Positions 41,641 through 53,890 of a stretch of DNA of 64,000 nucleotides are shown here, piece after piece; within the stretch, counting starts at the first letter, position 1; each line of letters starts with the position of its first letter. Location of the stretch: assembly GCA_015698045.1 (NCBI GenBank), contig BLAL01000025.1, forward strand, positions 1 to 64,000, written 5' to 3'. The notes below the pieces were generated by a model, which saw nothing but the letters and a program-made list of their open reading frames with translations, had not been told where the DNA came from and made no database searches. A program made the position numbers and the translations under genes. Source of the DNA: Rhizophagus clarus (lineage: Eukaryota > Glomeromycota > Glomeromycetes > Glomerales > Glomeraceae).

Positions 41641-41899
41641 AAAATTTATTAAGACATTTTTTGAATATTATCTTGAATGCCAAATTGATATGATGATAAT
41701 GTTAAATTCATATTGCAGAAAATATAAAAAAAAATTGTTCAATATGGAAGTCAGTAATTTGATGGCTGTTTAAAAATCTAAGGTTTCTGTTAAGATTGTT
41801 TGTTTCTTTACTATAAAAATGCTGATCAATAACTTTTAGTTCAGTAAAATTATTAATTTATATAATAAATTCCTTTTATTCAGCAATAAATTTTGAAGT
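41641..41899. other. Intergenic, AT-rich
   Basis: No gene or repeat recognised. Confidence 0.4.
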
Positions 41900-42250
41900 T
41901 CAAATAATTTTGACATTTAATTTTAATTTATAAATATCCAGATGTTCAAAGCACGCCTTAGTAAAAATTTTGCCAATTGTTATACAACTGAAATTTAACG
42001 CATCTACTGGATTTTCTACAGATTCTACCCAATCACGATGTTGTTGTAAAAAATTTTTAATATAAAAAATGCTTGCTCGATCTGTAAGCAATAAATTTTT
42101 AAATAATGGAAGATTAAATTCTTATGGGATTATAATCGGGAGAATAAGATGGCAAAAACTCAAGTCATATTCCTTTCTCCTCACAAATATTCCGCAAACG
42201 CTGACTTTTATGTATAGATACATTATCTAAGATTAAAACACTATACTAGT
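41900..42250 (-). mobile_element. Tc1/mariner (DDE_3-type) transposase remnant
   Basis: The minus strand reads VLILDNVSIHKSQRLRNICE, a TGA, then LEFLPSYSPDYNPI, which is the second-Asp to D/E region of Tc1/mariner and IS630-like transposases. A frameshift follows, then a C-terminal segment (LLTDRASIFYIKNFLQQHRD; IGKIFTKACFEHLDIYK). The N-terminal DNA-binding half and the first catalytic Asp are absent, and no terminal inverted repeats were found. Confidence 0.75.
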
Positions 42251-42521
42251 TATTTAACTAAATAAAATATTAAATAAAAATATTTATTATAGTCTATGTG
42301 GTTTTATATTTCGCTTCGAAAAATGGTAAACAAGTTGGGAAAAAAAAGAGATGGTTAACGCGGCACAATAAAAATCAATAAAATCTACGTACAATGCGAA
42401 ATCAGGTCACATGAATTATTAGCAGAGTGGTGGCGCTATGATATATTGTAATCTTTATTATCATAAAGGAATAAAAAACATATCAATGTTATCACAGTCT
42501 TTTATGTGATATGTACTGTAT

Positions 42522-43387
42522 TTATGAAAAAAGATGGAGTTTTAAAGAGCTAGCAATGTTTCTTCCGCTACGGGAAGGAATTTCTAGATCTTCTGTAATA
42601 ACATCTAACTCCTTAACCTTTTCTTTGATATTTGCGCTTTCAGTTTCAACCCAGACTATTTTGAAGCATTTTCTGGAGAATTCTATTAATTTATCCAGTG
42701 AAGTTTCCGATAATTTTGTAAAATCGATGGCTGAAACGTATCAGCTTAAGATTCTCTTTAAAACCACCTCACGTGATATGAAATTGTTTACTTCCTCGTC
42801 GGTAGGATCTGAACTTTCCGTATATCCACTTTAATAGAAAAAAAATTTAAATCATTAAATCATTGTAATAAAACAACAACATAACGATATGAACGTATCG
42901 ATCACCTTTCTACAATTTGTCGAAATCCTTTTACTAATGTTGAAAGTACATTTTTCAATTGATATCAATAGTCGGAAAATGATTTACAATATCGTTTGTT
43001 AATTGATTTCGCCACGCTTTGATAAGCATCATGCCCAAAAATTTTTTGTGTTATTTTATCAAACGCATGATCGGGCAGATTTCTAGTTCGCAAAAAAAGG
43101 CATTTCATTTCTTCGTCAATAAGATGATAATTATCCTAAACAGTAATAATATCAATAATACATAATACATCAGTAATTCTGTGTAATAACGATTGTTCTT
43201 AATTGGTAAGAATGTAACAACCAAAATAAAAAATGGATTTTACGTTGTCAGATGGTGACGAAGTCGAGGTGGTTAGTGGCAAATTTGTTGATGGCTGCTT
43301 CGTCGAGGCATCAAGCATTTTGTTTGCCAGATGTAGTACACTTAGATGTAAGACCAACTAATTGCAAATTTGCAATTGATTGGTCAT
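42522..43387 (-). pseudogene. Decayed copy of the three-exon 226-aa gene at 6555
   Basis: Same order and intron positions as 6555-7421: MTNQLQICN-stop-LVLH (TAG where copy 1 has TGG), then LIDEEMKCLFLRTR and SFSDY-stop-YQL (TGA where copy 1 has AGA), then FISREVVLKRIL, another TGA, LDKLIEFSRKCFKIVW and EIPSRSGRNIASSLK. The introns keep GT-AG ends. Protein-level identity to copy 1 is easily visible but far from complete, so the duplication is old. It lies 73 nt downstream of the charged gene, as in copy 1. Confidence 0.75.
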
Positions 43388-43459
43388 TGTGCCAAATTGA
43401 ACCGGAATTTCTTCTTCACTCTCTAGAAGTAATATTAAATGAGAATAAAATTATATTCA

Positions 43460-44092
43460 TTAATTATGTTCAGATTTTATGTTTTTACCGCTTTTATCAT
43501 TTTCATTTTCTTCTTGTTCTTTATCTTTCTCTCTCCTATCCCTCTCTCTTCTCTCTTTCTCTGTTCTCTCTTTCTCTCTTCTCTCTTTCTTTCTTCTTTC
43601 TTTCTCTCTTCTCTCTTTATCTCTCCTCTCCATCTCTTTCTTCTTATTTTCTCTTCTTTCTTTTTCAATATTTCTTTCTTCTTGCTCTGGAAGCATATTT
43701 TCATTATAACGAAGTAAATTTAGTTTTAAATAAATTCGCAGAAATATCATTTCAATTGAATAATAAAACAATTATTATAACGTATTTACCCAAAATAATT
43801 CTTTCAATATCATCATCTTGTCTATTATTACCTTCACCAATATCTACATCTTGTCCATGTAAATTATCTTGTTCATGTTCACTTCCTTCCTCTCTCCTTT
43901 CATCTCTTTCCTTATTATAATCACGTGAAGAGTTGGCAACATATGTACGAATAGTTTTTGTAGTCTTTGCAGCTTTTGTTGCCTTGTCTTTTAGGTATCA
44001 TTATAATAGTATTAGGCGCAATTACTATATAAATTTTAAATCAAAAATATAATATTATTACCTTTTTCTGTTACTCCTCTGCGTTTAGTCAT
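43460..44092 (-). CDS. Charged (Lys/Arg/Glu-rich) repeat protein, three exons, upstream member of module copy 2
   Basis: Exons 44092-44062, 43987-43790 and 43686-43460 join in phase (introns 74 and 103 nt, GT-AG) to give 151 residues with no stop. It starts MTKRRGVTEK, continues DKATKAAKTTKTIRTYVANS with an acidic middle (DVDIGEGNNRQDDDIER), and ends in a single-helix-like EKERRENKKKEMERRDKERR type stretch. The purine tract encoding it is seen as a CTCTCTTTC run on the plus strand. Function unknown; very charged helices of this type are usually scaffolds or nucleic-acid associated. The partner gene next to it is broken, so this copy may have lost its role. Confidence 0.55.
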
Positions 44093-44251
44093 GATAAACA
44101 AACAAGATGGTACTTATCAGTATTGTGCTAGTAGCAACATAAAGAAATAGGTGATTCGTCACGTAAAGAAATAGGTGATTCCTGACGAAACGAATACAGC
44201 ATCATCTTTATTTATTTATAGAGATTTCTCCTAATATTAAGAAAAAATTAC

Positions 44252-46857
44252 ATCGTGACTGCAGCACATAAAAGGAAATTGGGTTAGCATTCTCGAAAAA
44301 AACGTTCATGGTTACATTAAATCTTGGATAGTTGATCGGAAGAATTTATTAATGGTTACATCGATTCTTTATGACGAAAATTTTGGGAAAATTTGACGTC
44401 TTAACGGTTACATGTAAAGAAATTATATATGAGTATCGTAACTGTAGGACATAAACGGAAATTTGGCCAACAAAATTTTCAAATTATTGGAATAATTGAT
44501 CGGAAAAATCCTTAATGGGTATATTAGCTCTTTTTCCACAGAACATTAATGGTAATTTCGAGCAATATTAACGGTTACAAGTAAAGAAACTTTATATGAA
44601 TATCGTGATCGCAGGACATAAACGGATTTTCGGGATAATTGATCAGGAGAAAAAATTTGTTAATGGTTACATAATCAGGGTTGAAGAATTATACTGTACG
44701 TACTATATTATGCTGTCCTAATACTTAAATAGAGTACATTTTTTCATAAGTTTAATATATTATATATTTATTTTAATAATTAGGATTGATAATAAATTAT
44801 TAACTATTCTTTTAATCTTAATAGAAAAAATATTATATTAAATATTTAACAGTGCAATATTAGTGCAATGTAAAGTAAATTGATGAAATTTTGGGAAATG
44901 GAAAAATTGCGGTTACATGTAAGGTGATCGCAGGATATGAACAGAAATTTAGATCAAAAAATTGATCAGAAAAAAATTTTGTCAACAGTTCTGTTAATTC
45001 TTTATCTGCAAAAGATCTTTATCTGCAGCACATTGGTGGAATCTAGAGTAATGATCTGAAAAATTTGACATGAATATCGTGGTCGCAATAAATAAATGGA
45101 AATTTAGATCAATAATTGATCAGAAAAAAAAATTGTTAATGGTTACATTGATTTTTATCTGCAGCGCATTGACAGAATTTGTTACATTAGTTCTCTATCT
45201 CAGAATTATGTAATGAAGTTTTAAAAAAAACTTTTCAAGTTGTTGACCCAAATTTCCTTTTATATAGTGCAGTCATGATATCACAGTCATAATATTATAA
45301 AAAAATTTATTTTGTGCTTTTTTCCCAAAGAATTCAATTGATATTTTTTTTAAAGTTTGACTGTCCATATCTTATCAGTTACATATAAAAATACCACATC
45401 TCAGATCAGAGTTTTTAGATTTCTAATAAAAAAAAGATAGAAAGAAAATGTTCTCTCCCAAACCTAGTAGAGAAGAAATAGGTATAAAAAAAAAATACCT
45501 GGTATATTAATTCATTAAATAACGTATGATAATATTCAAATAGTTTCTTTCATATATAGATAATATGATATTGATCTCGCTAGACGATCTAATAAAAGAA
45601 CAAACCCGATTAGACGATCTTCTCCAGACCAACATTAAAAAGAAACAGAAACGTCCGTCTCGTAACAACTGAGCGAAGACCATGGGAGACTGGGTTCAGA
45701 TGGTGAAAAAAGTATGATCATTTGATTCTTTAATATTTTGTGATAATTTGAAATATTTAACACTTTAAAATTATTTGTTAGAATTGATATTGCCATTATA
45801 TGAAATTAATATCTCATTACAATACTGCACAATATTATATCCACCTTCTTTTCAATTTATTTCAATAAAAAAATAAATCTTATGTAATTTTATAATTGTA
45901 TATATCCGTAAAGCTCACAACTAGTAATTTTATCATAATAATTGATTGTAATAATTTAAAATCATAAAAATCAAAATTTCATATAAACTGGAACACGAAT
46001 TACTAACAATTTTTTTCTGATCATTTGTCTTATCTAAATGTGCTGCGATCACGATATTCTTAAAATGTAATGTCAATTTTTCAGAAAAGCTTTGTTAACC
46101 AATTTCTGTTATGTCCAACAGCCTATATAAATTTCTTTACATGTAATCGTCAAAACATCAATCCTAAATTCAAGAGCTTTGTTAACCCAAATTTCTATAG
46201 TTACGATGTTGTTCATTATATAATTCATTAGTTAATGTAACTAACTATTAACGAATTTTTTTCCGATCAATTATCCCAAAATTCGATGATCTAAATTTCC
46301 GCTTATGTCCTGCGGTCACAATATTCATATAAATTCCTTTACATATAACCGTTAAAGAAGTCAACTCTTCAGATCATTGCCTCAAAACTTCATTAATGCA
46401 TTGTAAGTAAAGAACCAATGTAGCCATTAAGAAAATTTCTGATCAATTCAAATTTCTGTTTATGTCCCGCAGTTACAATATTCATACAAAATTTCTTTGC
46501 ATGTCGATTTTCCCAAAATTTAAGAAATTAGTAATCTAAATTTCCGTTTATGTTCTGCAGTCACGCACGATATTCATACAAAATTTCTTTGCATGTAACT
46601 GTTGTTAACATGTCAATTTCAGATCATTTTTCCCAAGATTTCCATTAATGTACTGTGATCCAAGAACTAATGTAACCATTGACAATTTTTTTTTCTCGAA
46701 ATTTCAATATAAATTTCCATTTATAAATTTCCGTTTATGTCCTGCGGTCACGATTTCATATAAAATTTCTTTACATGTAACCAGATCATTGCCCAAAATT
46801 TCCGTTAATAAGAAATTTGTTAACCCAAAATTTCCGTTTATGTGCTGCGGTCACGAT
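44252..46857. mobile_element. Candidate element with long inverted repeat arrays around a 48-aa gene
   Basis: The left array (44252-about 45250) has 5-7 units with CAGGACATAAACGGAAATTT, ATTGATCAGAAAAA and TTAATGGTTACAT. The right array (about 45960-46857) has the same units in reverse complement (AAATTTCCGTTTATGTCCTG). The outermost units match best: ATCGTGACTGCAGCACATAA at 44252 against the reverse complement of GTGCTGCGGTCACGAT ending at 46857. Between them sits a two-exon small gene. No transposase is present and no clear target duplication was found, so it may be a non-autonomous element or an inverted satellite pair. Confidence 0.55.
45448..45672 (+). CDS. 48-aa basic protein, two exons, inside the inverted-repeat candidate element
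   Basis: Exon 1 is 45448-45481 and exon 2 45560-45672. The intron (78 nt, GTATAA...ATAG) keeps phase. The product starts MFSPKPSREEIDNMILISLD and continues with a likely helix (DDLIKEQTRLDDLLQTN) and a basic tail (KKKQKRPSRNN), ending in TGA. After TGA the same frame stays open for 15 codons (AKTMGDWVQMVKKV), so TGA may be a mutated CGA. Not recognised. A short helix plus basic tail could bind DNA or RNA. Confidence 0.45.
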
Positions 46858-46977
46858 ACTATGATTTCCAATTAAAAATATTATAAAAGCAGTTAATGAA
46901 TTAAATACACAAACACGCATAGACATTTTTTAAATTTACTTATTTTATTATTCCTTATTATAATTATTATCATAGCC

Positions 46978-49900
46978 ATGTTACGAAATAAACCTTAAAA
47001 AGCGAATATTGCTACATTACCTTTTCATATCCGTAATAATTTTAGAAGGTTGCCCAACAGATTTTTATTATTGGATAATGATGACAATGAAAAAATTGTA
47101 CAAAATATTTTGAAGATGATAATATTAGCGGCAATAAGTATAATGAATATGGCGACGGAGATGATGATTTAGAACAACGAAGCGATAATGATCATATAGA
47201 ACAGTGAAGCAATAATGGTGATGATTTAGAACAACGAAGCAATGATGATCATATAGAATAGCGAAGCGATAATGGTGATGATTTAGAACAACGAAGTGAT
47301 AATGATCATATAGAACAGCGAAGTGATAATGGTGATGATTTAGAACAACGAAGCAATGATGATCATTTAGAACAATGAAGTGATAATGATCATTTAGAAC
47401 AATGAAACGATAATGATGATGATTTAGAACAACGAAGCAATAATGAAGAAGGTGATACCAACATGATTTCAACATCATCAGAGAATGAAACAGAAAGCGA
47501 TTATAGAATGTCCTTAGAAAGTGATGAAGAATATGAAACAATGTCGTCAGATAATGAAGAAAGACATGATTCTGATATCTCAGAAGAAAAGCTATTCGTT
47601 GATGAAGCATTGGCTAAAGATAAGTTACCATCTTATGATGGTGATTTTGCTCCATATTTTTAAAATTTAACTACTGCTGCCTTATTTTGTTGGATTTATA
47701 AGCATAATATTTTAACAAATGCATATGAAGATCTTGTTGGCATTATCATGAAACCAGAATTTAATAGAGATCATATTGTAAAGAATATTTCAGAGATTTC
47801 AAGCATGGAGGAAGCATCTTCCTCTTCCCTCAATATCAGCAAAATCTATCTCAATTTCATCAAAAAAAACACCATCAACTTTAAAGGATTCAAAAATGGC
47901 ATATTAACTTTTAATAAGTGATATCATTTGGAATGTTCTTAACAACCCATCACTATTAAAGGAAATGTATTTTGGTGCTGGTGTCGATTCAAAAATAAAA
48001 TCTGAGTACTGGCATAGTATCTTATGGGCAGAGTCACCGCTTTTTGGTCAAGAACAATTAATGATATCAGGGGGTAATTATTTATTAAATGCAAGCTAAT
48101 GGTAGAGAGGCGAAGCAATAAAGTACAAGAGACTAACACTTTTTTCATATGTATATAATAGAGATATACCAATGCGGCGATTTTGTTTACTATTACGACA
48201 ATAAGCGAAAACTTGGCAGATTGAGAGCGATATTATTAAATGAAGAGAACCAACAGTATCGGCTGAGAATCCAAAAAGTTCTAGATTATAGTGACTTGCC
48301 TGGAACTTTTAAGGGAGAATTAAGACAAAATCGCTCTCTTTCCGGAGAAGTTTGGTTACAAGATGAACCATTCTTGATGATAACAACATCACAAATTTCA
48401 GAAAAGGTTGCTGCAGATACACTACAAATTACCAAAATACTTTATAAACATCATACACACTGGTGCATTCGTGATGCAACGTTCTCTTATCAACATCCTT
48501 TGGAATATATTTCCATAAAGCAGCCACCATCTCTAACAATTCCGGTTTATAAGCTGTTTTTGGACATATACTACAATGATTTTGGAACATTTAGGAATGT
48601 TTATCATTTGTTAGGAGGTGTTTATGTGCAGTTTGGAAATATGCCTGCCCGTCAAAGAAAGTTGTTCAAAAATCACTTTGTTCTCGGGTTTGTTCCTTTC
48701 GGTGGTAATTTCAATGAATTCATGTTGCCATTTATTTCTGAAATGAAAGAATTCGAACAAGGAAAATTAATGGAAGTGAATGGCCAAGATGCTTGGGTGA
48801 TAGCCAGTTTAGGTGTCGTAACTGCTGATTTACCACAAGGGAATGACATGTGTGGTGTATTACGACATAATGCCAATAAAGATTGCCGCACTTGTACAGC
48901 CTCTCGAGAATCACTTACCAACTTCTCTCAGGATGTACCAGCAACATCAAGATATCATCACATCACTAACGATCAATTTAAAAAGATATTTAACGAACCT
49001 GCTACTACAAGGTAAAGACGACTTTGTACTGAGTTTGGACTAAGAACAAGGCCTAGCATTTTGGATAGGCTGCTAAGAGAAAGGCATCTACAGACACCTC
49101 AAGATGTATATTATGCAACTGCTGGGAAGATTGGACGACTTCTTAAATTAACGTATGATCTTTGAATTTAATTAACTTTAGCTAGATATGTAATGAACAA
49201 AATCTTTTAATAAAGCTTTTTGATTTTCACAGGTGCGAATTATTTTCACAAAAAGGAGAGGACAAGTTTATCAAAGCCTGGAAGAACTTTGAGAAACCAA
49301 AAAAATGGTCTCGTTTGCCAAATCCAATTAGTCACAATGCTAGTTTCATGATGTCTGACTATCTTAGGCTCACTATGATAATGCCTTTTATACTTAATAG
49401 TTTTTTAGAAACATCAAGCTTAAAGGAAAATGAATCCAGAAGCATTCTGCGACGAATTCAAGAATCACGCATTAACATGGCGAAAAATGTAATAATTGCT
49501 TGTTGGGTATATGTAGCAAAAACAATGAGGATGGTTTTTGAAAGCAAGTTTACATTAGATTCGTATGACGAATTACAAAAATGCCTTGAAGAAGAAATGA
49601 AAATTCTTCCAAAGGTACAATTATTCATAATTCTTATATAATTTTTTATTTTTTATTTATCAATATATAAAATATTATTTAATAATGTGGCTTTAGGTTT
49701 TCCCTGAATTTGCTAACTTACCAAACCTGCATATCAATATCCACTTGCTGGTGCATGCAAAGACTTATGGTACTCTTATAAAGACTCAAGTTGGTATCAA
49801 AGAGATGGTGCATCAGATCTTTAAAGCAATGGTACCACGAATAAATTGCAAGAATGTCGAGCTAGACTTGTTAAAGCGGTATACTACGCTCTTTGCAATT

Positions 49901-50661
49901 CGTCATTTAGTAGATGGAGGCGCAGATCAAAGATTATCACAACCTTGTAGAGGTTTCGCTACTATGTCCTCAAATTTTAGAAATTTATTGACTAATTGGT
50001 ATATTACTGAAGACAAGGTATCAAATGAACAAGAACTGGAAGAAAATGAAGAAGGTTTGTATTACAATTTTATAATAATAATATTTCTGCAATTATTAAC
50101 GTAATTTTATTTTATATAGCGATTTCATCTCCAGTGGATTTTATTACAAATATTATCTTAAAGAGGAGCTTGTCCCGTCAGGATCGTGAAAATATCATGA
50201 AAAATTTGCCAAATTTCAAATCTGAGCTACTTCTTTCATTTATGGACATTGGACAAAAGTCAGCTCTTATATATTCTCAAATGGGCTGGTATGAATTGGC
50301 GACATACACTATGGAAGAAAGCGATGGCGTCTTTTCCAAAGTACATCTTCATATTGGTGACGTCATAACAATACACGAGGAAGACAGTGGTGAATGTTAT
50401 GTGATTATAAAAGGGATCTTCAAATACAAAGGCAATGATGATAAATATTATGCCTTTATTACAATTGATTGGTTTGACAATATTAACAGAATTCACAACG
50501 TATTGAAATGTCCTCTTTTTCGCATTCAGACAAGCCAAGACATTCGCTGGAGAAGAATCTTCCCGATATCAATAATTGACCATGTACAGAAAGTTCACTT
50601 TGTCTATGATACGAAAATTGATTTGTGGATAAAAAATAATTATTATTTTACAGCTATATAG
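46978..50661 (+). pseudogene. Plavaka-like (CACTA-related) DNA transposase, multi-exon, nearly complete
   Basis: Starts at ATG 46978 (MLRNKP), then an acidic repeat region (47157-47450), FCWIYKHNILTNAYED, SEYWHSILWAESPLFGQEQL, and, after an intron ending near 48160, a long core with CGDFVYYYDN, LGGVYVQFGNMPARQRKLFK, FVPFGGNFNEF, VTADLPQGNDMCGVLRHNAN and DCRTCTASRE. Further exons are 49233-49614, 49697-50054 and 50120-50661; introns 49153-49232, 49615-49696 and 50055-50119 all fit GT-AG and keep phase. Breaks: an early TAA and frameshift before the repeat, TGA/TAG in the repeat, TAA at about 47661, one shift near 47800, and TAA at 49014-49016 (TTR-stop-RRL). The core motifs match Plavaka-type fungal transposases as I remember them. 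No terminal repeats found. Confidence 0.65.
47157..47450 (+). repeat. Coding tandem repeat, 27-30 bp, ten copies
   Basis: The units encode D-(D/H)-(L/I)-E-Q-R-S-(D/N)-N, sometimes with Gly. Seven copies have CGA for Arg and three have TGA (47205, 47376, 47403); one copy has TAG (47259) where others have CAG/CAA. Confidence 0.85.
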
Positions 50662-52344
50662 CTTTATTAGTAATATTATGTTAATAAATTTACAATATAA
50701 ATATAAGTTTATACTACGTTTACTCATTAAATTCATTATTGTTTTAACAATATCAAAATGATACAGTATCTTTTTTTTATTAAATAAATGCAACAATATC
50801 GTTTTGATATTGTTATGGTATCGTGACCGGTCCATTACTTATCACGTGATAACGTGACTTTGTATTGATTATCCAATCAAAATCATTATTTGTTTGTTAA
50901 AACATTCGCATGACGGTTATTTCTACTCCATTCTCTACATTTTACTGTAATAACTTACATTTTAATATGTTCAGTCTATTTAAAATATTTCTTAATAATA
51001 TTAACAATCATATACGCGTCTATTTTTTATTTTGACGTAATCTCAACATTGAAAAATAGTTTATTCGACACCTTGACAGGTACAAAACAAAAAGTTATTT
51101 ATAATAATATTAATTATTTTACAAATTTTAGCTCTCGCTGTGCAAATATTGTTTAGAAATATTTTTTAACAATATAACAGAAATTCGGGATGTATTTTTT
51201 TATTTATTTATCTATTTATTATTATTTTTTTTTAAAAAAGAAAAATTTTTTAATAGTAGTGTATAATAATATTTGCGATGAAATTCAGATGAAATTCGGA
51301 ATGTGCGCAAAGAAAGTTTTGGTATAGTATTATTTCCCTTCTTTTTTATACTTGGGAATGCGATTGTTCTAGCGTCATAATGATATTGTCACGTTGTTTT
51401 ATATTAGCATTCGGAAAGAGAGATGCTAAGTAATTTACCAGGCATGACCGTATCTTTAATTTCGCAGAAACTTGCGTCGTAATCAGAAACTTATCAATTC
51501 AACATTTTAAACAAGTTTCAAGATAATATTAGTGTCATAACGATATCGTCACGTTGTTTTATGTTAACCATCTGGTAAGAGAGATGCGAAACTTAATATT
51601 TTTTTTTTTTTTTGTAAGAATATATGAATTTTCTTTTTTTCTTTTCTTTTTTTTGTAAGAAACGTTATAATAACGTTTCTTCTGTTTCTTTTAGGTTCAT
51701 CAATTCAACATTTTTAATAAGTTTCAATATAATATTAGTGTCATAATGATATCGTCACGTTGTTTTATGTTAACCATCCGGTGAGAGAGATGCGAAACTT
51801 AATATTTTTTTTTTTTTTTTTTTTGTAAGAAATGTTATATGAATTTTCTTTTTTTCTTTTTTTTTCTTTTTTTTTGTAAGGAACGTTATAATAACGTTTC
51901 TTCTGTTTCTTTTAGGTTCAAGTGTTTCGGCTTAATTTAATCAGGTACGATCGTAACTTTAATTTCGCAGAGCTTGCGCCATAATTCAGACACTCTAATT
52001 CAACATTTTTAACAAGTTTCAATATAATATTAGTGTTGAACCGATATCGTCACGTTATTTTATGTCATCCTATCCAGAGATAGGGATATTCTTCCTTTAA
52101 TTACCGTAATTCGCAATATTTAACAATTAAATAACAATTAAAACATCATAATTGTCATAATTGCATTATAAAAAATATATATATATTAATTAATTAATAA
52201 ACAAATTAATTTAAACCAATTAAAATTGATTTAATTTATTGAATGTATCTACTACGTTTCATTATCATCCTGATACAGTTTAAATGTCGTCACGATATTT
52301 CAATAAAATATTTAGCGATCTTAATGATACCATAATGACATAAT
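50662..52344. repeat. AT-rich region with three diverged ~250-bp direct repeats
   Basis: The phrase ATTAGTGTCATAATGATATC with CGTCACGTTGTTTTATGTTA recurs at about 51375, 51525, 51735 and 52030. In two units it is followed by AGAGATGCGAAACTTAAT, a long T-run, TTGTAAG(A/G)AACGTTATA palindromes and TTCTTTTAGGTTCA. The last part again looks like a short intron (GTAAGGAACG...TTTTAG, about 40 nt). No gene seen. Confidence 0.6.
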
Positions 52345-52693
52345 TATAATATCCTAACGATACATTTTCAACAACTTCACGATAATATTAATTTTTAAAT
52401 GATATCGTGACAATATATTAAATGATATCGTGACGATATATTTATGATAATCTTAACGATACATTTTCAACATCTTCACGATAACATCACAATTTCCATT
52501 TCAACATCATCATGACATCGAGACTATAAATCGATATAATATCAGAATGATATCAGAACGATATCAAATTTTAAATATCGCGAGGATGTTGAAAAGGTAT
52601 CGTTAAGATTATCATAAATATATCGTCATGATATCATTTAAAAAAATTGTGATGTTATCGTGAAGATGTTGAAAATGTATCGTTAAGATATTG
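52345..52693. mobile_element. Foldback/MITE-like element, ~350 bp, with long inverted repeats
   Basis: The left arm reads TAACGATACATTTTCAACAA, CTTCACGATAA, TTTTTAAATGATATCGTGAC, then CATTTTCAACATCTTCACGA. The right arm gives the reverse complement in the same order up to CGTTAAGATATTGT at 52693. Arms are ~110-130 bp around a short centre near 52540. Its right end abuts the coding remnant that starts at about 52694. Confidence 0.65.
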
Positions 52694-53118
52694 TGGCAGA
52701 TTTGAAGATTTCAGCAAAGTATATAATCATTAATGGTTCAGATTGGACTAACCAGTTAAAGTGGCTACAGAATCCTGAATATTATCGTATTGATAAAGAT
52801 AACATTGAATATCTCATTAGAGTTACAGAATTTGAGAAATATAAGGCTGATTCATAGTTTAAAAAATCAATCTGTGAGCGTCTTGGAATATAAATTTTTA
52901 CACCTCTAGCAGTGAAATTGGCCAAAGGTATATTACCAATGACATCTATAAATTTTATTTTTTTGCAAATGAGTAGCTATATAATCTGCATGCATGATCG
53001 CCTAGTATACCTAATTGGTCGAAGGCGCTATGTATCACCTGCCGAATTTTCCAGATCAGTCCTTGACCCAAATACCGAATATTATCTTAATAAAATAATA
53101 TATTGTCCAGCCATGTGA
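52694..53118 (+). pseudogene. Unknown protein remnant, ~140 codons, two in-frame stops
   Basis: One frame reads LKISAKYIINGSDWTNQLKW, PEYYRIDKDNIEYLIRVTEF, TAG (52855), CERLGI, TAA (52891), LAVKLAKGILPMTSINFIFL, YIICMHDRLVYLIGRRRYVS and ends at TGA 53118. No indel is needed. The foldback element touches its 5' side, so the true start may have been displaced. The family is not recognised. Confidence 0.45.
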
Positions 53119-53514
53119 AGTGCCTCATGGCCAATGCATATAGGCATGTATGACAGTTGTTAAGACGCTAAAGCATAAATTCTAGTGAAATGTACCACCT
53201 GCAGGTTTATGCAGAATAAAGATTATGATCTGCCTATTCTAGATTAACTCCCAAATAATGTAATGCTAATCTTACTAAAATAGCAATATACCAATCTGTA
53301 TTACCTGCATTATTACAAAACATAAATATACGCGTCTCTTACCAAAAAACAAACTCTAGCGCGTTTCTTCTTATTTATAAAAGGCCATATATCATAGAGG
53401 GTAAGTTCGTTATACATATTTCTTATTTGATTGGGGTTTTCTACTTCTAACAAGCTTAATAAAACATATCTATTTCTACAACTTTTTCAAACCGCTCCAC
53501 GTTGGCCAAAAACT

Positions 53515-53890
53515 GAGATACTGAGACCCTCATTAATTTTTTACGTGACCTGAACATAAATCTCGATGAGAACAATTTCAAGATCCTTCGTAAAGAGAAA
53601 ATAGATGGTCAGATCTTCCCAGACATAACTGAAAAAAGTTTATGAAGGATGGTATGAAACGGGGATCTGCCATAAAGCTTGATAAACAAGCTAAGATATT
53701 TAGAGAGAAATCGAGAGCCCCTGAAAAAGGCAAAATTGAATACTTTTGGCTCTTTCCGTGTGGAGTATGGTCTCTTCAGCATTTCATATCCTGGTCAACC
53801 AATATGTTTAGACCTACTGAAAGAAACGAGGCACATACAGTTTTTTATAATACATTATATATTTTTCGTGATAATCCTATGGCCTCGTAG
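53515..53890 (+). pseudogene. SAM-domain gene remnant
   Basis: The frame from 53517 reads DTETLINFLRDLNINLDENN, FKILRKEKIDGQIFPDIT, then after a one-base shift in an A-run (about 53633) KKFMKDGMKRGSAIKLDKQA. Together these make the five-helix pattern of a sterile alpha motif, with the L-x-x-x-G-M-K-x-G-x-A-x-K-L end typical of the family. About 55 further codons follow to TAG at 53888. SAM domains mediate protein-protein binding; in this kind of fungus they are often the N-terminal part of effector-like proteins. The PD-(D/E)XK-like frame 600 bp downstream on the same strand may be the C-terminal part of the same old gene. Confidence 0.6.

Noticed and set aside
43252..43920. 222-codon plus-strand frame of Leu/Ser/Phe
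   Set aside because: Complement of the charged-protein exon (GAGA-rich on the minus strand) and of the decayed MTNQLQICN gene.
50800..52340. Terminal inverted repeats of the Plavaka-like element
   Set aside because: I looked for matching ends near 46.9 kb and 50.7-52 kb and found none that pair convincingly.
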